NCBI RefSeq assembly: GCF_031082405.1
Contig: NZ_JAVHJU010000003.1
Location: 278,608-342,607, forward strand
Length of the DNA stretch: 64,000 bases
Direction of reading: 5' to 3'
Origin: Amycolatopsis sp. A133
GTDB lineage: Bacteria; Actinomycetota; Actinomycetes; Mycobacteriales; Pseudonocardiaceae
The first letter of the stretch is position 1; the number at the start of each line of letters is the position of its first letter. A program made the position numbers and the translations under genes. The notes below the pieces were generated by a model. The model saw only the letters and a program-made list of their open reading frames with translations, did no database searches and was not told the DNA's origin. This document shows, piece by piece, positions 50,473 to 59,466 of this stretch.

Positions 50473-51342
50473 GTGGACCTGGTCGGCGGCTGCAGGGCGT
50501 TCGTGAGCGTGAGCGAGACGGGGAGCTTCACGGCGGGTGCGGCGCTCGCGCGCATCCCGCAGCCGGTCGCCAGCCGGCGCATCGCGGCGCTCGAACGGCA
50601 CTTCGGGGAGCGGCTCTTCGACCGCTCGACCCGCCGGGCGCGGCTCACCCCGTTCGGCCGGGACGTGCTGCCCTCGGCCCAGCGGCTCGTGCAGCTGGCC
50701 GACGCGCTGGAACACGACGCGAAGCGCGCCCGGCTGCGGCCGGTGCGGGTCGCCGTGCCGGCCACCTGCGGCGTCCGCGAACTCGCCGGGCTCGCCGCCG
50801 AAGCCCGCGCGCTGGAGCTCCACCTCGAGTTCCGCGCGGCGGGACCGGGGGAGCGGGCCGAGCTCGTCCGCACGGGCGAGGTGCGGGCCGCGCTCACCGC
50901 CGTCCCGGCCGAGGACGGCGTGTGGTCCGTGCCGCTGGGTGTCGCGGGGGCCGTGCCGCCGCCGGGCCGGGTGGTGCACCTGGAGACACTGCGGGCGGGC
51001 CGGTCCGGCGGCCCGCGGCGGCGCGTCTGGATCCAGCCCGAAGACGACGTCCCGCACGTCCGCGACCGGGTGCTGCGGGTGCGGGACGCCGTCGGCCTGT
51101 CCCCGGCCCAGGTGGCCGTGGCCGGTTCGCTGACGTCCGCGGCCGCGGAGGTGTTCGCCTCGGCGGACCTGCTGCTGTGCTCGGTGGCGCAGGCGGACGA
51201 GCTGCGGCTGCACTGGCGGCCGATCGGCGAGCTCGACCTCGCCCGCGGCTTCGGCGTCGCCGCCGCCTCGGGTGAGGACGCCGAGCGGTTGCGGACGCCG
51301 TTGCGGGCGGCCGTCGGCCGGTGCCTCGGAGCCGGCCGGTGA
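50473..51342 (+). CDS. LysR family regulator (BlaA/AmpR-like)
   Basis: 289-residue LysR protein. The winged-helix domain is at residues 1-60 ([40 protein letters not shown]), followed by the effector-binding domain. It is divergent from the beta-lactamase and overlaps the next gene (GTGA), a pattern known from the blaL-blaA-blaB locus of Streptomyces cacaoi. The likely role is to activate the beta-lactamase in the presence of cell-wall antibiotics. GTG start at 50473. Confidence 0.88.
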   Translation: MDLVGGCRAFVSVSETGSFTAGAALARIPQPVASRRIAALERHFGERLFDRSTRRARLTPFGRDVLPSAQRLVQLADALEHDAKRARLRPVRVAVPATCGVRELAGLAAEARALELHLEFRAAGPGERAELVRTGEVRAALTAVPAEDGVWSVPLGVAGAVPPPGRVVHLETLRAGRSGGPRRRVWIQPEDDVPHVRDRVLRVRDAVGLSPAQVAVAGSLTSAAAEVFASADLLLCSVAQADELRLHWRPIGELDLARGFGVAAASGEDAERLRTPLRAAVGRCLGAGR

Positions 51343-52241
51343 CCGCCGAAGCGCTGGTCCGGGACCTGCGCGCCGCACTGGAGGAAGGCGGGCTGCGCGG
51401 GTCGTTCCTGGTCCGCGACCTGCGGTCGGGCGCCGAGCTCGGCATCGACCCGGACCGCGAGTACCCGATCGCCTCCCTGGTCAAGGTCCCCCTGGCGGCG
51501 GCCACACTGGAGCGCATCCGCCGCGGCGAGCTCGACGGCGCAACGCAGCTGGAGGTACCGCCCGGCGGCGTCACCACGCCCGGCCCGATCGGCCTGACCC
51601 GCTTCCGGCACCCGGCCCGCGTCGCCGTCGACGACCTGCTGTACCTGAGCACGTCGCTGAGCGACGGAACGGCCGCCGACGTCCTGTTCGGCCTGACACC
51701 GCCACCGGAGGTCACGCGCCTGCTGGGCGAGTGGGGAGTGGCCGGGATAGCGGTGCGCCACCTGATGCGCGACCTGGTCGAGACACCGGCCGAGCGGTTC
51801 GGCGCGGGCGAGGTGGACCTGGCCCACGCACTGGCCATCGGCGCATCGACGGCCGGCCAAGGCCATCGCCTGCCGCAGCTCGACGTCACGCGCGCGAACG
51901 CCGCCTCCGCCCGGGCGCTGCTGGGACTGCTGCAGGCGCTGTGGACGCCGTCGAAGATCGACCGGTCGGTGGCCGCGGGCGTCCGCGAGCTGATGGCGAA
52001 CAACATGATCCGCCACCGCTTGACGCCCGACTTCGCCTCGGACGCGGTCCGCTGGTCATCGAAGACGGGAACGTTGCTGAACTTGCGCCACGAGGCGGGC
52101 GTGGCCGAGCACGCGGACGGCGGCGTGTTCGGGGTGGTGGCCCTGACGGAGTCGAGGGTCCCGGCGGTCCTCCAGCCGGAGGCGGAGGTGCTGATGGCCC
52201 GGGTGGCGCGCTCATTGCGCGACCACCTGCGCGGCGAGTGA
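51339..52241 (+). CDS. BlaB-like serine hydrolase (beta-lactamase fold)
   Basis: 300-residue penicillin-recognising-fold protein. It has Ser46-x-x-Lys49 (SLVK), a SDG motif at 108-110 instead of the SDN of lactamases, and KTG at 242-244. No signal peptide is seen. In S. cacaoi, a similar BlaB protein lacks lactamase activity and takes part in signalling to BlaA; I infer the same here. GTGA overlap with the LysR gene confirms that both work together. Confidence 0.82.
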   Translation: MTAEALVRDLRAALEEGGLRGSFLVRDLRSGAELGIDPDREYPIASLVKVPLAAATLERIRRGELDGATQLEVPPGGVTTPGPIGLTRFRHPARVAVDDLLYLSTSLSDGTAADVLFGLTPPPEVTRLLGEWGVAGIAVRHLMRDLVETPAERFGAGEVDLAHALAIGASTAGQGHRLPQLDVTRANAASARALLGLLQALWTPSKIDRSVAAGVRELMANNMIRHRLTPDFASDAVRWSSKTGTLLNLRHEAGVAEHADGGVFGVVALTESRVPAVLQPEAEVLMARVARSLRDHLRGE

Positions 52242-52412
52242 AACCACCGAGTGAGAAAACCGCTTGGGGCGGCCGGATTCGCGGGTGACCGAGCTGGCCG
52301 CCCGGCTATGTGGGTCGCGGCGTGGAAGCAGCACATTTTCGCCGGAGAACCCGCCGACGACACCCGCCGCACCCCCGCCCGGCCTCCGGAACCCGCCCGA
52401 CCGCCCCCGAAC

Positions 52413-52979
52413 TCAAGCCGGTGCCTTCACCCCGAACTCCACCTCGGCCGTCTCCACCGTCCCCGCGGTCCGCCCGGGCGCGCTCTGGAACTTCCAATAC
52501 ATGTTCGTGTGCGCAATGACCTGCCCCGGCGCCGGGGCACCGTACGCGGTCAAATCCTCCGTCGAATGCGCATCCGCCACCAAAGTCACGTCGTAGCCGC
52601 GGACCAGGGCGCCGTGCAGGGTCGACCGGATACAAGCGTCCGTCTGGGCTCCCGCCACCACCAGCGCCCCGATGCCGCGGGCGGCCAGCACCTCCTCGAG
52701 GTCGGTGTCCTCGAAGGAGTCGCCGTACAGCTTGTGCACCAGCGGTTCCTCCTCGCGGCGCACCAGTTCCGGGACGTACTCCCAGGTCTCGCTCCCGCGC
52801 GGCAGCTCGTCGCTGGTGTGCTGGACCCACACCACCTCAGTGCCGGCCGCGCGGGCCTTTTCCACCAGCGTGACGAGGTTGGCGAGGACGGATTCGCGGT
52901 CGTGTGCCGTCTCCATCACCCCGTTCTGCACGTCGATGACGAGCAAGGCGGTGTGCGGGCGGCCGGTCAGCGTGGTCAT
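52413..52979 (-). CDS. Cysteine hydrolase, isochorismatase family
   Basis: 188-residue enzyme with the family triad: Asp in LLVIDVQNG, Lys in VHKLYGDSF, and Cys in TDACIRS. Such enzymes act as nicotinamidases, ureidoacrylate hydrolases or related amidases. Length and the VTLVADAHST segment place it in the broad isochorismatase-like group without a fixed substrate. It stands alone. The ATG is at 52979. Confidence 0.88.
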   Translation of the reverse strand: MTTLTGRPHTALLVIDVQNGVMETAHDRESVLANLVTLVEKARAAGTEVVWVQHTSDELPRGSETWEYVPELVRREEEPLVHKLYGDSFEDTDLEEVLAARGIGALVVAGAQTDACIRSTLHGALVRGYDVTLVADAHSTEDLTAYGAPAPGQVIAHTNMYWKFQSAPGRTAGTVETAEVEFGVKAPA

Positions 52980-53030
52980 GGCGTCACCCTAACCACGGGC
53001 ACCGACAATTTCCGGAAGTAGCATGCCCGG

Positions 53031-53321
53031 ATGGACTACGGGATGCTCTTGCTCGGTGTCGTCGTGCTGGTCGCGGTCGTCGCACTGGGGTCATCGTCCA
53101 CGGACCGCAGGCTCGGCCGGGTCGATCGCCGTCTCGCGCGGGTGGAACGGAAGCTGGACGCGATCGCCGACCGGCTCGGGGTGGCCGTCGAGGAGCCGGT
53201 GCCCGCCGAGGTGACCGCGTTGCTGCGGGAGGGCAAGAAGATCCAGGCCATCAAGGCCTACCGCGACCGCACCGGCGCCGACCTCAAGGAAGCCCGCGAC
53301 GCCGTGGAACGCCTCGCCTAG
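53031..53321 (+). CDS. Membrane protein with L7/L12-like C-terminal domain
   Basis: 96-residue protein: one hydrophobic helix (LLLGVVVLVAVVALG), then a charged linker and a segment IQAIKAYRDRTGADLKEARDAVERLA that resembles the C-terminal domain of ribosomal protein L7/L12. Actinobacterial proteins of this layout are common and of unknown function. It overlaps the DUF2795 gene by 4 bases, tail to tail. Confidence 0.8.
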   Translation: MDYGMLLLGVVVLVAVVALGSSSTDRRLGRVDRRLARVERKLDAIADRLGVAVEEPVPAEVTALLREGKKIQAIKAYRDRTGADLKEARDAVERLA

Positions 53322-53530
53322 GGTGCTCCGCCGATGTGCTTGGCGGACACCGCTTCCCAGACGGCGTCGAAGCTGTCGTACCGGTCGCTGTGCGGCAGAC
53401 CACCGAGCGAGCCCAGCACGGAGTCGCCGCCACCTGCGGCCGCCGCGCGGCGCAGGAGCTCGTCGCGGCCACACGGGTACTCGGTCTCGGACAGGTGCTG
53501 CTCGAGGCTGGTCCGGTCCGGAGCGGGCAT
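53318..53530 (-). CDS. DUF2795 family protein
   Basis: 70-residue protein with a DUF2795 pattern: an N-terminal LEQHLSETEYPCGRDELLRRAAAAGG and an SLGGLPHSDRYDSFDAVWEAVS segment. Members are small actinobacterial proteins of unknown function. ATG 53530 is behind a strong ribosome site (GGAGG). Confidence 0.8.
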   Translation of the reverse strand: MPAPDRTSLEQHLSETEYPCGRDELLRRAAAAGGGDSVLGSLGGLPHSDRYDSFDAVWEAVSAKHIGGAP

Positions 53531-53588
53531 CGCTCACCTCCTGATCGTGCTCTCCCCGCCGCGTACCCGGCCCGGCCGGCCGGGAAAC

Positions 53589-54581
53589 TCAGCCGACGAC
53601 GATCGTGTGGTCCGACCGCGGCTCGAGCGATCCGATCACCGGGTGGCCCGGCAGCTCCCCGGCGACCAGCAGGCCACCGGACGTCTGCGCGTCGGCCAGC
53701 AGCAGCGCCTCGTCGGCCGAGATCCGGGAGAGGTCGGCGTGCGGGCGGACCCAGTCGAGGTTGCGCCGCGTGCCGCCGCTGACGTACCCGTCGCGCAGCG
53801 CCTCCCGCGCGCCCTCGAGGTACGGCACCGCCGCCGGGTCCACCCGGGCCGTGACGCCGCTGGCGCGCGCCAGCTTGTGCAGGTGGCCGAGCAGGCCGAA
53901 GCCGGTGACGTCGGTGGCGCACACCGCCCCGGCGGCCAGCGCGGCCCGGGACGCCGCCGCGTTCAGCGTCGTCATCGCGTCGATCGCCTGCCCGAACCGT
54001 TCGCCGGTGGCCTTGTGCCGCGAGTTGAGCACGCCGGTGCCGAGCGGCTTGGTGAGCGTCAGCGGCACGCCGGGGCGGCCCGCGTCGTTGCGCAGCAGCC
54101 GCGCGGGGTCCGCGACGCCGGTGACGGCCAGGCCGTACTTCGGCTCCGGGTCGTCGATGCTGTGCCCGCCGGCGAGGTGGCAGCCCGCCTCGTTGCAGAC
54201 GTCGAGGCCGCCGCGCAGGACCTCGGCGGCCAGCTCGAACGGCAGCGTCTCCCGCGGCCAGCCGAGCAGGTTGACCGCCACCACCGGCGTGCCGCCCATC
54301 GCGTAGACGTCGGAAAGCGCGTTGGCCGCGGCGATCCGGCCCCAGTCGTAGGCGTCGTCGACCACCGGGGTGAAGAAGTCCGTGGTGGCGATCAGCGCGG
54401 TGTCCCCGGAGATCCGGACCGCGGCCGCGTCGTCGCCGGTGTCGAGGCCGACCAGCAGCTCACCCCGCGGATCGGCAGGCGAAGCGCCGGTGAGGCCGGC
54501 CACGGCCGCCTCCAGCTCGCCGGGCGGGATCTTGCACGCGCACCCGCCGCCGTGCGCGTATTGCGTCAGCCGGTAACCCAC
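53589..54581 (-). CDS. selD: Selenide, water dikinase
   Basis: 330-residue enzyme making selenophosphate from selenide and ATP. The catalytic loop is GGGCACKIPP: Cys and Lys present, so it is the Cys form, not a selenoprotein. ATP- and Mg-binding motifs LDTGDDAAAV, TTDFFTPVVDDAYDWG and AGGHSIDDPEPKYGL are intact. GTG start at 54581. Opposite strand to the tRNA-Sec and selA, which lie 55 bases upstream of it. Confidence 0.93.
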   Translation of the reverse strand: MGYRLTQYAHGGGCACKIPPGELEAAVAGLTGASPADPRGELLVGLDTGDDAAAVRISGDTALIATTDFFTPVVDDAYDWGRIAAANALSDVYAMGGTPVVAVNLLGWPRETLPFELAAEVLRGGLDVCNEAGCHLAGGHSIDDPEPKYGLAVTGVADPARLLRNDAGRPGVPLTLTKPLGTGVLNSRHKATGERFGQAIDAMTTLNAAASRAALAAGAVCATDVTGFGLLGHLHKLARASGVTARVDPAAVPYLEGAREALRDGYVSGGTRRNLDWVRPHADLSRISADEALLLADAQTSGGLLVAGELPGHPVIGSLEPRSDHTIVVG

Positions 54582-54635
54582 GGGTTCATCCTGCCCGCTC
54601 GCCGCGACCTTGGCAGGATGGGCACCATGGTGCAG

Positions 54636-54730
54636 GGAGGCGTATCCGGCCTGGTGACCGGCGCGGTCTTCAAAACCGTCGAACGGCAGGTTCTGCCGCT
54701 GGCGGGTTCGATTCCCGTCCGCCTCCGCCA
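54636..54730 (+). tRNA. selC: tRNA-Sec (UCA anticodon)
   Basis: 95-nt tRNA with acceptor stem GGAGGCG paired to CGCCTCC and an encoded GCCA end. The anticodon TCA is at 54670-54672 within loop CTTCAAA. The long variable arm CGGCAG-GTT-CTGCCG and extended acceptor/D arms are typical of selenocysteine tRNA. The selA start codon overlaps its last base. Confidence 0.95.
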
Positions 54731-56013
54731 TGCCTGACCCCCGCCGCGCGATCCCGCGGACCGACGCGCTGCTGGCCGAACCCCGGCTCGCCAAGGCCGC
54801 CGGGTCGCTCGGGCGGGACCTGGTGAAGTCGGTGGTCGCCGAGGTCCAGCGAGCGGCCAGGGCCGGCGAGATCGCCCCGGAGGACGTCGCCGACGTCGTC
54901 CTCGCGCGGCTGCCGGCGAGCGCGTCCTCGCTGCGGCCGGTGGTCAACGCGACCGGCGTCGTCGTGCACACCAACCTCGGCCGGGCCCCGCTGTCGCCGG
55001 CCGCGCTGGACGCCCTCGTCGCGGCCGGCGGTGCCACCGACGTCGAATTCGACCTCGCGACCGGGGACCGGGCGCGCCGTGGCCGCGGTGCGCTCGCGGC
55101 CCTGAAAGCGGCCGTGCCGGACGCCGGTGCGGTGCACGTGGTCAACAACAACGCGGCCGCCCTGCTGCTGTGCGCGCTCGCGCTGGCCCCCGGCCGGGAG
55201 ATCGTGGTCAGCCGGGGCGAGCTGGTCGAAATCGGCGACGGCTTCCGCATCCCGGACCTCCTCGAATCGGCCGGTTCGCGGCTGCGGGAGGTCGGCACCA
55301 CAAACCGGACGAGCGCCGGGGACTACGCCGCGGCGATCGGCCCCGGCACCGGATTCGTGCTGAAGGTCCACCCGTCGAACTACCGCGTCACCGGGTTCAC
55401 CTCGGAAGCGGCGATCGGCGAACTGGCCGGCCTCGGCGTGCCGCTGGTCGCCGACATCGGGTCCGGCCTGCTGGCCCCGCACCCGCTGCTGCCGGTCGAG
55501 CCCGACGCGGCGAGCGCGCTGCGGGCGGGCGCCACGATCGTCACGGCCAGCGGGGACAAGCTGCTCGGCGGCCCGCAGGCCGGCCTGCTGCTCGGCGACG
55601 CGGACGTCGTCGAACGGCTGCGGCGGCACCCCGCCGCGCGGGCCCTGCGCGTCGACAAGCTCACCCTGGCCGCCCTCGAAGCGACGCTGCGCGGGCCGCA
55701 ACCGCCGGTGCGCGCCGCGCTCGAAGCGTCCGTGGAGAGCCTGCGGGAACGCGCCGAAGCGCTGGTCAAGGCCCTCGGAACGGTCGACGCCCGTGCGGTG
55801 ACGTCGGTCGCGGCCGTCGGCGGCGGGGGCGCGCCCGGCGTCGAACTGCCCAGTGTCGCGGTGAGCCTGCCGGCCCGGTACGCGGCCGCGCTGCGGACGG
55901 GGGAGCCCGCGGTGGCCGGCCGGGTCCTCAAGGACCGCTGCCTGCTCGACCTGCGGACCGTGCGGCCGGAAGAGGACACGAAGCTGCTGGAAGCCGTCCG
56001 CCGATGCGGGTGA
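54730..56013 (+). CDS. selA: L-seryl-tRNA(Sec) selenium transferase
   Basis: 427-residue PLP enzyme that converts Ser-tRNA(Sec) to Sec-tRNA(Sec). Motifs: NATGVVVHTNLGRAPLS, VHVVNNNAAALLL, VADIGSGLL and the PLP-Lys loop TASGDKLLGGPQAG. The ATG at 54730 overlaps the final A of tRNA-Sec, so the tRNA must be processed out of a shared transcript or the gene uses its own promoter. It overlaps selB by 10 bases. Confidence 0.93.
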   Translation: MPDPRRAIPRTDALLAEPRLAKAAGSLGRDLVKSVVAEVQRAARAGEIAPEDVADVVLARLPASASSLRPVVNATGVVVHTNLGRAPLSPAALDALVAAGGATDVEFDLATGDRARRGRGALAALKAAVPDAGAVHVVNNNAAALLLCALALAPGREIVVSRGELVEIGDGFRIPDLLESAGSRLREVGTTNRTSAGDYAAAIGPGTGFVLKVHPSNYRVTGFTSEAAIGELAGLGVPLVADIGSGLLAPHPLLPVEPDAASALRAGATIVTASGDKLLGGPQAGLLLGDADVVERLRRHPAARALRVDKLTLAALEATLRGPQPPVRAALEASVESLRERAEALVKALGTVDARAVTSVAAVGGGGAPGVELPSVAVSLPARYAAALRTGEPAVAGRVLKDRCLLDLRTVRPEEDTKLLEAVRRCG

Positions 56014-57728
56014 TCGTCACCGCCGGGCACGTCGACCACGGCAAGTCCACGCTCGTGCGGCGGCTGACCGGGATGGAGCCGGACCGGTGGGCCGAGGAAC
56101 GCCGCCGCGGCCTCACCATCGACCTCGGGTTCGCCTGGACCCGCATCGGCGGCGAGGAGGTCGCGTTCGTGGACGTGCCGGGCCACGAGCGGTTCGTGCC
56201 GAACATGCTCGCCGGTGCCGGGCCGGCCCCCGCCGTGCTGTTCGTCGTCGCCGCGGACGAAGGCTGGATGCCGCAATCCGCCGAACACCTCGCGGCGCTG
56301 GACGCGTTCGGCGCCCGCCACGGCCTGCTGGTCGTCACCAAGGCCGACCGGGCCGACCCGGCCGCCGCGACGGCCCTCGCGCTGCGGGAGATCGCGGCGA
56401 CGTCGCTGGGAGCCGTCCCGAGCGTCGCCGTCAGCGGCACCACGGGGGCGGGCCTCGACCGGCTGCGCGCGGCGATCGGGGAACTGACCGCCGGCCTGCC
56501 GTCCCCCGACCCGGGTGCCGACGTCCGGTTGTGGATCGACCGCGCCTTCACCGTTTCCGGCGCCGGCACGGTCGTCACCGGCACGCTGGCCGCCGGCACG
56601 ATCGCCGCGGGCGACGAGCTGCTGCTGGGGTCCGCGCGGGTCAAGGTCCGCGGCCTGCAGGCGCTCGGCGAACCGCGCGAGCGCGTCGGTGCCGTGGCCA
56701 GGGTCGCGGTGAACCTGCGCGGCACCGGGCGCGGCGACGTCCGCCGCGGCGACGTCCTGCTCACCCCGGGCCGGTGGCGCACCACGCGCGAGTTCGACGT
56801 CCGGCTGCGCGGTGCGGCCGCCGCGGACCTGCACCGCGAGCTGGTGCTGCACCTGGGCACGGCGGCGGTGCCGGTGCGGGTCCGTCCACTCGGGACGGAC
56901 ACCGCGCGGCTCACCACGGCGGCCGCGTTGCCGCTGCGCGCCGGCGACCGCGGCCTGGTGCGCGATCCCGGCGAGCACCGGATCGCCGCCGGCTTCGACG
57001 TCCTCGACGCCGACCCGCCCGCCTTGTCCCGCCGGGGTGCGGCCCGGGCCCGTGGCCGCGAACTGGCCGATCCCGATCTCGCCCGCACCTACCTGCGCCG
57101 CACCGGTTTCGTCCGGGCCGGCGACTTCGCCGTGCTGGGCCTGCCGGAGACGGGGGACCGGCTGGGGGACTGGTGTGCCGACGGGGAGCGCTTCGCGGCG
57201 TTGCGCGCGGAGGCGGCCGGGATCGTGGGCGCGTGGGACCGCACGGCCGCGGGCGTCCCGGTGGAGGCACTGCGGCAGCGGCTCGGCCTGCCCGCCGCGG
57301 AGCTCGTGGTCCCCGTGCTGGCGGGCACCGGCTTCGAGGTGACGGGCGGGCTCGTCCGCCGGCCCGGCGCCGGGCTCGCTCCGGTCGTCGAGCGGGCACT
57401 GGAAACGGTGGCGAAGCGGCTCGCGCAGCACCCGTTCCGCGCGCCCGAGGCGGACGAGCTGCGGTCACTGGGCCTCGGACGGCGGGAGCTGGCGGCGGCG
57501 GTCCGGCTCGGCAGGCTGACCGCGATCGCCGAAGGGGTCGTGCTCGGCCCGGACGCGGAAGCGCGCGCGGCGGAGGAGCTGCGCCGGCTGCCGCAGCCGT
57601 TCACGGTGTCCCAGGCACGCCAAGCCCTCGACAGCACCCGGCGGGTGATGATCCCCCTGCTGGAACGCCTCGACGCGGCGGGCCGAACCGAGCCTCTCGG
57701 CGACGGCACCCGCCGCACGACCGGCTAG
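56004..57728 (+). CDS. selB: Selenocysteine-specific elongation factor
   Basis: 574-residue GTPase that delivers Sec-tRNA to UGA codons. The GTPase motifs are AGHVDHGKST (P loop), DVPGHERF and TKADRAD. Domains 2 and 3 follow, and the C-terminal ~200 residues are the winged-helix repeats that bind the SECIS RNA. Start ATG 56004. It ends tail to tail with the XRE gene, overlapping by 4 bases. Confidence 0.93.
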   Translation: MRVIVTAGHVDHGKSTLVRRLTGMEPDRWAEERRRGLTIDLGFAWTRIGGEEVAFVDVPGHERFVPNMLAGAGPAPAVLFVVAADEGWMPQSAEHLAALDAFGARHGLLVVTKADRADPAAATALALREIAATSLGAVPSVAVSGTTGAGLDRLRAAIGELTAGLPSPDPGADVRLWIDRAFTVSGAGTVVTGTLAAGTIAAGDELLLGSARVKVRGLQALGEPRERVGAVARVAVNLRGTGRGDVRRGDVLLTPGRWRTTREFDVRLRGAAAADLHRELVLHLGTAAVPVRVRPLGTDTARLTTAAALPLRAGDRGLVRDPGEHRIAAGFDVLDADPPALSRRGAARARGRELADPDLARTYLRRTGFVRAGDFAVLGLPETGDRLGDWCADGERFAALRAEAAGIVGAWDRTAAGVPVEALRQRLGLPAAELVVPVLAGTGFEVTGGLVRRPGAGLAPVVERALETVAKRLAQHPFRAPEADELRSLGLGRRELAAAVRLGRLTAIAEGVVLGPDAEARAAEELRRLPQPFTVSQARQALDSTRRVMIPLLERLDAAGRTEPLGDGTRRTTG

Positions 57729-58564
57729 GGCCGGTCCTCGACGAGCGACTGCGTCCCGATGACACCCAGCAGCGCCAGGCGGTCGGCCTCCTCGGTGCCG
57801 GGTTCGGCGGTGTAGACCATGATGCGCAGGTCGCTGCCCGCGACGCTCAGGACGTCGCAGTCCAGGGTCAGCGCGCCGACGGCCGGGTGGTCGACGGTCT
57901 TGCGGGCGGACTCGTGCTGCCCCACGGCTCCCGATTCCCACAGTTCCGCGAAGCGGGGGCTGCGCCGCCGGAGCTCGGCGATGAGCGTCCGGAGGCCGGG
58001 GTCGTCGGGGTAGGTGCCGGCGGTGTGACGCAAGTCGGCGACCAGGGCCGCCTGCAGCTTGCCGCGTGATTCAGGGGTGTCGCGCACCCGGGCGTTCGGG
58101 TTGAGGAAGGTGCGCCGGACGCCGTTGAGGTCGTCGCCGCGGTGTTCTCCCATGAGCGCCGTGTACAGGGGGTTCGCCAGCATCTGGTTCCAGGCCGCGT
58201 TGAAGACGGCGACGGGTGTGCCCTCGAGCCGGTCCAGCATGCGGTGGACGCCGGGCGTGATGTGGCGCGGGACCGTGCCGGGGCCCGGGGGCGCGAGGCC
58301 GGCCAGGCGGAACAGGTGCGTCCGTTCGTCCCGGGTGAGGCGCAGGGCCCGGGCCAGCGCTTCGACGACCTGCGCCGAGGGACTCGTCGCGCGGCCCTGT
58401 TCGAGCCGGATGACGTAGTCGGCGGAGATGCCGGCCAGCTGGGCCAGTTCCTCGCGGCGCAACCCGGCCGCGCGACGGCGACCGCCCGCGGGCAGGCCGG
58501 CGGCCCGGGGCGGGACGCGGTCGCGCCAGTGGCGCAGGGCCGCGCCGAGTCCGGTGGTCGCCAT
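57725..58564 (-). CDS. XRE family regulator with MmyB-like ligand domain
   Basis: 279-residue regulator. The helix-turn-helix is at residues ~34-85 (AGLRREELAQLAGISADYVIRLEQGR). The C-terminal part is a MmyB-type ligand-binding domain (WNQMLANPLYTALMGEHRG, RHTAGTYPDDPGLRTLIAELRRRSPRFAELW). These proteins commonly control a divergent oxidoreductase. The gene faces away from the SDR gene, with a strong palindrome between them. Confidence 0.9.
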   Translation of the reverse strand: MATTGLGAALRHWRDRVPPRAAGLPAGGRRRAAGLRREELAQLAGISADYVIRLEQGRATSPSAQVVEALARALRLTRDERTHLFRLAGLAPPGPGTVPRHITPGVHRMLDRLEGTPVAVFNAAWNQMLANPLYTALMGEHRGDDLNGVRRTFLNPNARVRDTPESRGKLQAALVADLRHTAGTYPDDPGLRTLIAELRRRSPRFAELWESGAVGQHESARKTVDHPAVGALTLDCDVLSVAGSDLRIMVYTAEPGTEEADRLALLGVIGTQSLVEDRP

Positions 58565-58592
58565 GCCTCGATTGTGCAAGCCGGCCGGCCGT

Positions 58593-58621
58593 TTGTCCTG
58601 GTACTGCCGGTCCCAGGACAA
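58593..58621. promoter_or_regulatory. Operator between the XRE and SDR genes
   Basis: Perfect 9-bp arms TTGTCCTGG and CCAGGACAA with an 11-base spacer, in the middle of the 128-base gap between the divergent genes. It is the probable site for the XRE regulator controlling both. Confidence 0.8.
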
Positions 58622-58692
58622 CGGGTCCGCTTCCTGCGCCCGCGGTTCGAGCCGATCGTGGTACCCGAACCCCCGAAAGGAAGGGAAAACCC

Positions 58693-59466
58693 ATGAGCCG
58701 GCTCGCCCTCGTCACCGGCGCCACCTCCGGCATCGGCCGGGCCTTCGCCGAACGCCTCGCCGCGGACGGCTACGACCTGATCGTCACCGGCCGCCGCGAG
58801 GACCGCCTCGCGGAGTTCGCCGCCGCCCACCCGGGGGTCGACGTCCGCACGGTGGCCGCCGACCTGTCGACCGGCGACGGCATCGACACCGTCGCCGCGC
58901 TCTGTGCCGCCGAGCCGCTGACCGTCCTGGTCAACAACGCCGGCGTCGCCCACTACATGCCGCTCGCCGAGCTGCCCGCCGCCAAGGCCCGCGAGCTCGT
59001 CCACGTCAAGGTCGCCGCGCCCACCATGCTCACCCGCGCCGCGGTCGCGGGCATGCAGGAACGCGGGGCGGGCAGGATCGTCAACGTGGCCGGGATGATC
59101 GCGTTCAGCGGGCCCGCCGGCCCGTCGGTCATGCCGCGCCGGGCCGTCTACGCCGGCTCCCTGGCCTACCTCGTCGTCCTGTCCCAGACCCTGAACGCCG
59201 AGCTCGAAGGCACCGGCGTCCGGGTACAGGTGCTGTGCCCGGGTGTCGTCGCCACGGAGTTCCACGAGCGACAGGGACTCGACCTGAGCGCGGTGCCCCG
59301 CATGACCGCCGCCGACGTCGTCACCGCGTCCCTGCGCGGCTTCGAGCTCGGCGAAGTGGTCACGGCCCCCGGCGTCGAGGACGCCGGCCTGCTCGAGGCC
59401 GTCTTCCGGGCCGATCTCGCCGCCTTCGGCGGGCAGAGCCCGGAACTCGCCTCCCGCTACCGCTGA
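58693..59466 (+). CDS. SDR family oxidoreductase with altered active site
   Basis: 257-residue classical-type SDR: cofactor loop VTGATSGIGRAFAE, NNAG in VLVNNAGVAHY, and the later PGVVATEF region. The usual YxxxK is VYAGSLAYLVV: Tyr is present but the Lys is Leu. The Ser before it (IVNVAGMIAF) is also missing. Either it is catalytically unusual or a non-enzymatic member. Strong site GAAAGGAAGG before ATG 58693. Controlled, it seems, by the divergent XRE regulator. Confidence 0.85.
   Translation: MSRLALVTGATSGIGRAFAERLAADGYDLIVTGRREDRLAEFAAAHPGVDVRTVAADLSTGDGIDTVAALCAAEPLTVLVNNAGVAHYMPLAELPAAKARELVHVKVAAPTMLTRAAVAGMQERGAGRIVNVAGMIAFSGPAGPSVMPRRAVYAGSLAYLVVLSQTLNAELEGTGVRVQVLCPGVVATEFHERQGLDLSAVPRMTAADVVTASLRGFELGEVVTAPGVEDAGLLEAVFRADLAAFGGQSPELASRYR

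Noticed and set aside
50365..51378. Long N-terminal extension of the beta-lactamase frame
   Set aside because: It runs through the divergent LysR gene, lacks a signal, and the GTG at 50364 has a strong ribosome site followed by a proper lipoprotein signal.
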